Assembly: GCA_029263635.1 (NCBI GenBank)
Contig: JAJUFY010000068.1
Span: 1-9,406, forward strand
Length of the DNA stretch: 9,406 nucleotides
From: Ectothiorhodospiraceae bacterium
GTDB lineage: Bacteria > Pseudomonadota > Gammaproteobacteria > Nitrococcales > AK92
Direction of reading: 5' to 3'
The position numbers and the translations under genes are program-made. Under the pieces are notes generated by a model. It did no database searches. It was not told the DNA's origin and worked only from the letters and a program-made list of their open reading frames with translations. Each line of letters opens with the position of its first letter. The first letter of the stretch is position 1. Positions 5,317-9,406 of this stretch are shown here, in pieces.

Positions 5317-6257
5317 TGGCAGATAAGCCGGCAGGTCATCGCCCGGTGCTGCTCGAGGAAGCGGTAGCCGCGCTCGCCGTGCGTCCGGACGGTTTCTATG
5401 TGGACGGCACCTTCGGCCGTGGCGGCCATGCGGAAGCGATCAGGCAGCGGCTGGGGCCGGACGGCCGGCTGTGGCTGATCGACCAGGATCCCGCCGCGAT
5501 TGCTCAGGCACGGGCGGCATTCGGCAACGACGACCGCTGCCTGATCCATCACGGTTCGTTCACCGAGCTGCGCGCCCTGGCGGAAAGGCAGGGCGTGGCC
5601 GGCCGGATCGACGGCTTGCTGCTCGACCTCGGCGTGTCGTCGCCGCAGCTCGATGAGGCCGCGCGCGGCTTCAGCTTTCTTCGGGATGGCCCGCTGGACA
5701 TGCGGATGGACTCCTCGCGCGGCATCACCGCCGCCGACTGGCTGGCCAGCGCCGATGCCGGCGAGATCGGACGGGTCCTCAAGGAATACGGCGAAGAACG
5801 CTTTGCGCGGCGGATCGCGCAGGCCATCGTCGACCGCCGCGAACAGGGCTCGCCGGTCGCCACCACCGGCGAGCTGGCCGAGCTGATCGCCGCCGCGGTG
5901 CCGCCCCGGGAGCGGGGCAAGCATCCGGCTACCCGCAGCTTTCAGGCGATCCGGATCTTTCTCAACGGCGAACTGGAAGCGTTGTCGCAGATTCTCGAGG
6001 ACGCCTGTGGTCTGCTAGCGCCCCGCGGCCGCTTGGCCGTAATCAGCTTCCACTCGCTGGAAGATCGCATGGTCAAGCGCTTCATGCGTGCCAAATCGAG
6101 CACCGGGCATGTGCCCTCGGAGCTGCCGGTGATTCCGGATGCGCTCAAGCCGATTTTCAAGCTGGTCGGCAAGCCGGTGCGGGCCAGTGAAGCCGAGGTG
6201 GCGGCCAATCCCAGAGCGCGCAGCGCGGTGCTGCGGGTGGCGGAGCGGCTGCCATGA
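5316..6257 (+). CDS. rsmH: RsmH, 16S rRNA (cytosine1402-N4)-methyltransferase
   Basis: This 313-residue class I SAM-dependent methyltransferase has the same length as E. coli RsmH (MraW). Motifs seen in order are HRPVLLEE (8-15), the SAM-binding DGTFGRGGH (30-38), an acidic LIDQDP (54-59), the catalytic-site DLGVSSPQLD (104-113), GPLDMRMD (125-132), HPATRSFQAIRIFLN (203-217) and ISFHSLEDRMVK (243-254). A helical insertion lies between about residues 135 and 205. It methylates N4 of C1402 in 16S rRNA, the base whose ribose is methylated by RsmI from the left part of the window. The start at 5316 is chosen for the MADKPAGHRPVLLEE N-terminus and the TAATG junction with mraZ; an upstream in-frame ATG at 5232 lies inside mraZ and is not needed. 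No strong ribosome site is visible, consistent with coupling. It overlaps ftsL by 4 nt (ATGA). Confidence 0.97.
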   Translation: MADKPAGHRPVLLEEAVAALAVRPDGFYVDGTFGRGGHAEAIRQRLGPDGRLWLIDQDPAAIAQARAAFGNDDRCLIHHGSFTELRALAERQGVAGRIDGLLLDLGVSSPQLDEAARGFSFLRDGPLDMRMDSSRGITAADWLASADAGEIGRVLKEYGEERFARRIAQAIVDRREQGSPVATTGELAELIAAAVPPRERGKHPATRSFQAIRIFLNGELEALSQILEDACGLLAPRGRLAVISFHSLEDRMVKRFMRAKSSTGHVPSELPVIPDALKPIFKLVGKPVRASEAEVAANPRARSAVLRVAERLP

Positions 6258-6517
6258 AATCGGGCGTCGTCGCGCTGTTGGTCGCTGCGGTGTTCAGCTC
6301 CGCAGTGAGCGTTGTCTACGTCAAGCACCAGTCGCGACGGCTGTTTGCCGAATCGCAGGAGCTGCTCCGCGAGGCGGATCGGCTGAACGTTGAATGGAAC
6401 ATGCTGCAGCTGGAGCAGGCGGCATGGTCGGCGCATGGGCGGATCGAAAAACTGGCGCGAGAGCGCCTGCAGATGCGGATGCCCGGCCGAACCGAAGCCG
6501 TCATCCTGAAACAATGA
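6254..6517 (+). CDS. ftsL: FtsL, cell division protein
   Basis: This small bitopic membrane protein (87 aa; E. coli 121) has one transmembrane segment at about residues 4-23, followed by a periplasmic coiled coil at about 27-60. The conserved pattern H-x-x-R-x-L ... E-x-L-x-x-x-x-D-x-L-x-x-E-W ... L-x-L-E ... H-x-R-I-E-x-L-A-x-E-x-L-x-M matches FtsL. FtsL joins FtsB and FtsQ in the divisome and helps activate FtsWI septal peptidoglycan synthesis. Only three residues (MKS) precede the membrane segment, so the cytoplasmic tail seen in E. coli is nearly absent. The start has GGAG at 6242-6245, 8 nt upstream, and overlaps the rsmH stop (ATGA); no upstream in-frame start is apparent. The gene ends 10 nt before ftsI. 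Confidence 0.93.
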   Translation: MKSGVVALLVAAVFSSAVSVVYVKHQSRRLFAESQELLREADRLNVEWNMLQLEQAAWSAHGRIEKLARERLQMRMPGRTEAVILKQ

Positions 6518-6527
6518 GATAGCAAGA

Positions 6528-8252
6528 ATGCTGCGCGATGCCCAAAAGGAGAGGACGAGCTCCCTGCAGCCATGGCGGCCGGCAGCGCTGCTGCTCGTCT
6601 TCGGCGGGCTTGCGAGCGTGCTGCTGTGGCGTGCCGTGGATCTGCAGGTGCTGGACCGGCAGTTCCTGCAGACGCAGGGCGATGCCCGGCACCTGCGCGT
6701 CGTCGAGATTCCGGCGCATCGCGGCGCGATCACCGACCGTAACGGCGAGCCGCTTGCCATCAGCTCGCCGGTCGATTCGGTATGGGTCAATCCAAAAGAG
6801 TTCGCGGTATCGGCGGCGGAGCTGGCGCGCCTGGCGCGGCTGCTGGAGCTGGAGCCCCAGGCCCTGGCGCGACGGGTGCGGCAGCGGTCGGACCGCGAAT
6901 TCCTCTACATCAAGCGTCATCTGGCACCGGAGCTGGCCGAGCAGGTGATGGCACTGGGCCTGCCCGGCGTCGCCCTGCAGCGTGAATATCGGCGCTTCTA
7001 TCCGGCCGGCGAGGTGACGGCCCATGTGGTGGGCTTCACCAATATCGACGATCGTGGCCAAGAGGGCATCGAGCTCGCCTACAACGACTGGCTGCAGGGC
7101 GAGCCCGGCGCCAAGCGGGTGATCAAGGATCGGCTGGGGCGCATCATCGACGATGTCGAGAGCCTGCGCGAGCCGCGGCCGGGCAAGGCGCTGCGGCTGA
7201 GCATCGACCGCCGGCTGCAGTATCTTGCCTACCGTGAGCTGAAAGCCGCAGCCGCCGAGCAGGGAGTGCGCTCGGCCTCGCTGGTGCTGCTGGACGTGAC
7301 TACCGGCGAAGTGCTGGCCATGGTCAACCAGCCCGGCTACAACCCCAACAACCGACTCGAGATCAACAGCCAGGCGGCCCGCAACCGCGCGGTCACCGAT
7401 GCCTACGAACCGGGTTCCACCATCAAGGTGTTTTCGGTGGCGGCGGCGCTCGAGGCCGGCCATTTCCGGCCGGACAGCGTCATCGACACCGGCCCGGGCT
7501 ACATGCGGGTTGGCAGCTATACCATCCGCGACACGCGTCCGTTCGGCAAGATCGACATCGGCACGCTGATCCAGAAGTCCAGCAATATCGGCGCCGCCAA
7601 GATGGCGCTGGCGCTGCCGCCGGAGGCGATCTGGACCATGTATGCGCGGCTCGGCTTCGGCAGGCCGGCCGGCACCGGCTTCCCCGGAGAAGCGGCGGGG
7701 CTCATGCCGGCGCGGCCGCCGGTGCGCGATGCCGAGCGTGCCGCGCTCGCCTACGGTTACGGCCTGTCGACCACGCCGCTGCAACTGGCCAGCGCCTACG
7801 CCACCATTGCCGCCGACGGCGTGCGGCGACCGGTGTCGTTCCTGGCGCTGGACCAGGCTCCGGCCGGAGAGCAGGTGATGTCGGCCGCGGTGGCGCGGCA
7901 GGTGCGCACCATGATGGAAGCCGTGGTGATGAAAGGCGGCACGGCGCCCCAGGCGGCGGTGGCCGGTTACCGAGTGGCCGGTAAAACCGGCACGGCTCGT
8001 AAGGCTGCCGCCGGCGGCTATGCCGAGAATGCCTATCTGGCGTATTTCGCCGGCTTTGCGCCCGCCAGCCGGCCACGGCTGGCGATGGTGGTGATGATGG
8101 ATGAGCCCAGTGAGCGGTACTACTACGGCGGCCGGGCTGCGGCGCCGGTCTTCAGCAGGGTGATGAGCGGCGCGCTGCGGCTGCTCAATGTGCCGCCCGA
8201 CGATGTGCCCCAGCTGGGAGCGTTCGTAGCCAGCGCAGGAGGGGGCCGATGA
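6528..8252 (+). CDS. ftsI: FtsI (PBP3), septal peptidoglycan D,D-transpeptidase
   Basis: This 574-residue class B penicillin-binding protein (E. coli 588) has a short cytoplasmic N-terminus and one transmembrane segment at about residues 17-35. The non-catalytic dimerisation/pedestal domain includes HRGAITDRNGEPLAI (64-78) and YPAGEVTAHVVGFTNIDDRG (158-177). The transpeptidase domain (about 215-555) has all three active-site motifs: S297-T-I-K300, S351-S-N353 and K486-T-G488, at positions close to those of E. coli FtsI (S307, S359, K494). It crosslinks septal peptidoglycan with FtsW and is a beta-lactam target. The start at 6528 has only a weak ribosome site (GAGAT, 7 nt upstream), so coupling to ftsL, 10 nt away, probably helps. 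The stop overlaps the murE start by 4 nt (ATGA). No defects are seen. Confidence 0.97.
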   Translation: MLRDAQKERTSSLQPWRPAALLLVFGGLASVLLWRAVDLQVLDRQFLQTQGDARHLRVVEIPAHRGAITDRNGEPLAISSPVDSVWVNPKEFAVSAAELARLARLLELEPQALARRVRQRSDREFLYIKRHLAPELAEQVMALGLPGVALQREYRRFYPAGEVTAHVVGFTNIDDRGQEGIELAYNDWLQGEPGAKRVIKDRLGRIIDDVESLREPRPGKALRLSIDRRLQYLAYRELKAAAAEQGVRSASLVLLDVTTGEVLAMVNQPGYNPNNRLEINSQAARNRAVTDAYEPGSTIKVFSVAAALEAGHFRPDSVIDTGPGYMRVGSYTIRDTRPFGKIDIGTLIQKSSNIGAAKMALALPPEAIWTMYARLGFGRPAGTGFPGEAAGLMPARPPVRDAERAALAYGYGLSTTPLQLASAYATIAADGVRRPVSFLALDQAPAGEQVMSAAVARQVRTMMEAVVMKGGTAPQAAVAGYRVAGKTGTARKAAAGGYAENAYLAYFAGFAPASRPRLAMVVMMDEPSERYYYGGRAAAPVFSRVMSGALRLLNVPPDDVPQLGAFVASAGGGR

Positions 8253-9406
8253 TGCCGGCATTGTCGGTTGCTCCGGGCCGGCCGCTGGCCGATCTGCTGT
8301 CGGGGCTGGCCGCGGTCGCACCGGGCGAGGACCGGGTGATTGGCCATCTCACCCTCGACAGCCGTGAGGTGGTGCCGGGCACCCTGTTCGCGGCGGTCAG
8401 CGGCACCAGCCGTCATGGGCTGGAGTTCGTCGGCGAAGTGCTGCGTCGGGGGGCGGCCGCGATCGTCTGGGAGCCGGATCCACAGTACGACCCCTCAGTT
8501 GCGCAGCGGGCGTGCGCAGCGGCCGGCGTGCCGCTGCTGACGGTGCCGGCGCTGAGCATGGAGCTCAGCCGCATCGCCGGCCGTTTCTACGGCGAGCCCA
8601 GCCGGCAGCTGGCGCTGATCGGCGTGACCGGCACCGACGGCAAGACCTCGGTGAGCCAGTTCCTGGCCCAGGCGCTCAGCGGCGACCGCCCCTGCGGCGT
8701 GATCGGCACGCTCGGCTACGGCCTGCTCGGCAGCCTGGCCGAGCCGACCCATACCACCCCGGATGCCGTCACCGTACAGCGCCTGCTCAAGGACATGCGC
8801 GATCTCGGTGCCAGCCATGTGGCCATGGAAGTGTCCTCGCATGCGCTGGCACAGGGGCGGGTGGCAGGCCTGGCCTTCAAGGTCGCGGTGCTGACCAATC
8901 TGACCCGCGACCATCTCGATTACCACGGTACCGAAGAGGCCTATGCCGCTGCCAAGGCGGCGCTGTTCCGGCTGCCCGGCCTGGAATGCGCGGTGCTGAA
9001 CCGTGACGACGCCTTCGGCCGCCGCCTGCAGGCCGGCCTGTCGCCCTCGGTGAGGGTGTTCGACTACACGCTGGACCCGCAGGCGCAGGATGCCGCGGTG
9101 GTCTGCCAGGACCTGCGGTATCTGCCGGACGGGCTGGCGATGCGCGTGCGGACGCCGGCCGGGGAGGCGGCGCTGACAGTGCCTCTGCTGGGACGCTTCA
9201 ACGCTGCCAACGCGCTGGCGGCATTGAGCACGCTGCTGGCATTGGGGATGCCGCTTGCCGACGCGGTGGAACGCCTGCAGGAGCTGCAGCCGGTGGCCGG
9301 GCGCATGCAGCGGCTTGGCGGCGGCAGCCTGCCGAGCGTGATCGTCGACTACGCGCACACGCCGGCCGCTCTGGCAGCGGCGCTGGATGCGGTGCGGCAG
9401 CACACC
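8249..9406 (+). CDS. murE: MurE, UDP-MurNAc-tripeptide synthetase (partial, 3' end off window)
   Basis: The first 386 codons are present and remain open to the right edge; E. coli MurE has 495 residues. It adds the third amino acid, normally meso-diaminopimelate in gammaproteobacteria, to UDP-MurNAc-L-Ala-D-Glu in the cytoplasm. The N-terminal UDP-substrate domain has LTLDSREVVPGTLFAAVSG (34-52). The central ATPase domain has the P-loop GVTGTDGKTS (125-134), HTTPDAVT, EVSSHALAQGRV (194-205), TNLTRDHLDYHG (216-227), and Lys236 in AAAK, the position carbamylated in the family. NAANALAAL and VAGRMQRL, then VDYAHTPAAL, begin the C-terminal ligase domain. The DNPR-type motif that selects DAP lies beyond the edge, so substrate choice is inferred. 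AGGAGG at 8237-8242 lies 6 nt before the ATG at 8249; a second ATG at 8252 would shorten the protein by one residue. Confidence 0.95.
   Translation, partial: MMPALSVAPGRPLADLLSGLAAVAPGEDRVIGHLTLDSREVVPGTLFAAVSGTSRHGLEFVGEVLRRGAAAIVWEPDPQYDPSVAQRACAAAGVPLLTVPALSMELSRIAGRFYGEPSRQLALIGVTGTDGKTSVSQFLAQALSGDRPCGVIGTLGYGLLGSLAEPTHTTPDAVTVQRLLKDMRDLGASHVAMEVSSHALAQGRVAGLAFKVAVLTNLTRDHLDYHGTEEAYAAAKAALFRLPGLECAVLNRDDAFGRRLQAGLSPSVRVFDYTLDPQAQDAAVVCQDLRYLPDGLAMRVRTPAGEAALTVPLLGRFNAANALAALSTLLALGMPLADAVERLQELQPVAGRMQRLGGGSLPSVIVDYAHTPAALAAALDAVRQHT

Noticed and set aside
5001..5924. 307-codon minus-strand frame antisense to mraZ and rsmH
   Set aside because: It is a shadow of two well-conserved genes, with no family match recognised and no ribosome site or promoter considered convincing.
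6501..8321. 606-codon minus-strand frame antisense to ftsI
   Set aside because: The product is His/Arg/Gln-rich low complexity without recognisable domains, opposite an intact ftsI with all catalytic motifs.
8495..9403. 302-codon minus-strand frame antisense to murE
   Set aside because: The His/Gln/Arg-rich product is typical of a reverse-frame shadow in GC-rich DNA; murE on the plus strand is unmistakable.

Overview
The window is about 9.4 kb of high-GC DNA (roughly two-thirds G+C by eye) from a gammaproteobacterium. It joins two conserved chromosomal neighbourhoods: the dolP-diaA-yraN-lpoA / rsmI divergent block, then rnpB, then the start of the division and cell wall (dcw) cluster, mraZ-rsmH-ftsL-ftsI-murE. 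From general knowledge, the two blocks lie far apart in Escherichia coli but are adjacent in Pseudomonas and some other gammaproteobacteria, so the layout is of the pseudomonad/xanthomonad kind. A very short FtsL and a GTDGKTS P-loop in MurE would fit a xanthomonad- or Chromatiales-like bacterium, but order and genus cannot be fixed from the window.

Left part, minus strand (1-3240), read right to left: lpoA (outer-membrane lipoprotein activator of PBP1A), yraN (UPF0102 nuclease-fold protein), a SIS-domain protein of the DiaA/GmhA family, and the start of dolP (BON-domain lipoprotein), which runs off the left edge. The genes are tightly packed: yraN overlaps lpoA by 14 nt, and dolP starts 4 nt after diaA stops. 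Only diaA has a 91-nt gap before it. A 102-nt intergenic region at 3241-3342 separates lpoA from the divergent rsmI.

Middle part, plus strand (3343-4618): rsmI (16S rRNA C1402 2'-O-methyltransferase), then the RNase P RNA gene rnpB with its own promoter squeezed directly behind the rsmI stop, and a hairpin terminator.

Right part, plus strand (4731-9406): a strong sigma70-type promoter (TTGACA-18-TATAGT) is followed at once by three tandem 10-bp repeats that match the known MraZ operator type. Then come mraZ, rsmH (the partner 16S C1402 N4-methyltransferase), ftsL, ftsI (PBP3) and a truncated murE. These genes overlap or nearly touch (TAATG, ATGA, 10 nt, ATGA), as expected for one translationally coupled operon. 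The two halves share themes: both methyltransferases act on 16S C1402, and both halves contain peptidoglycan factors (LpoA; FtsL, FtsI, MurE).

I see no mobile element, CRISPR array, tRNA, pseudogene or unknown gene system. The points worth a second look are regulatory (MraZ operator, an inverted repeat over the -35 box, a possible occluded mraZ ribosome site) and residue-level (loss of GmhA-type catalytic residues in the SIS protein, Asn-to-Asp in the MurE P-loop, near absence of the FtsL cytoplasmic tail).
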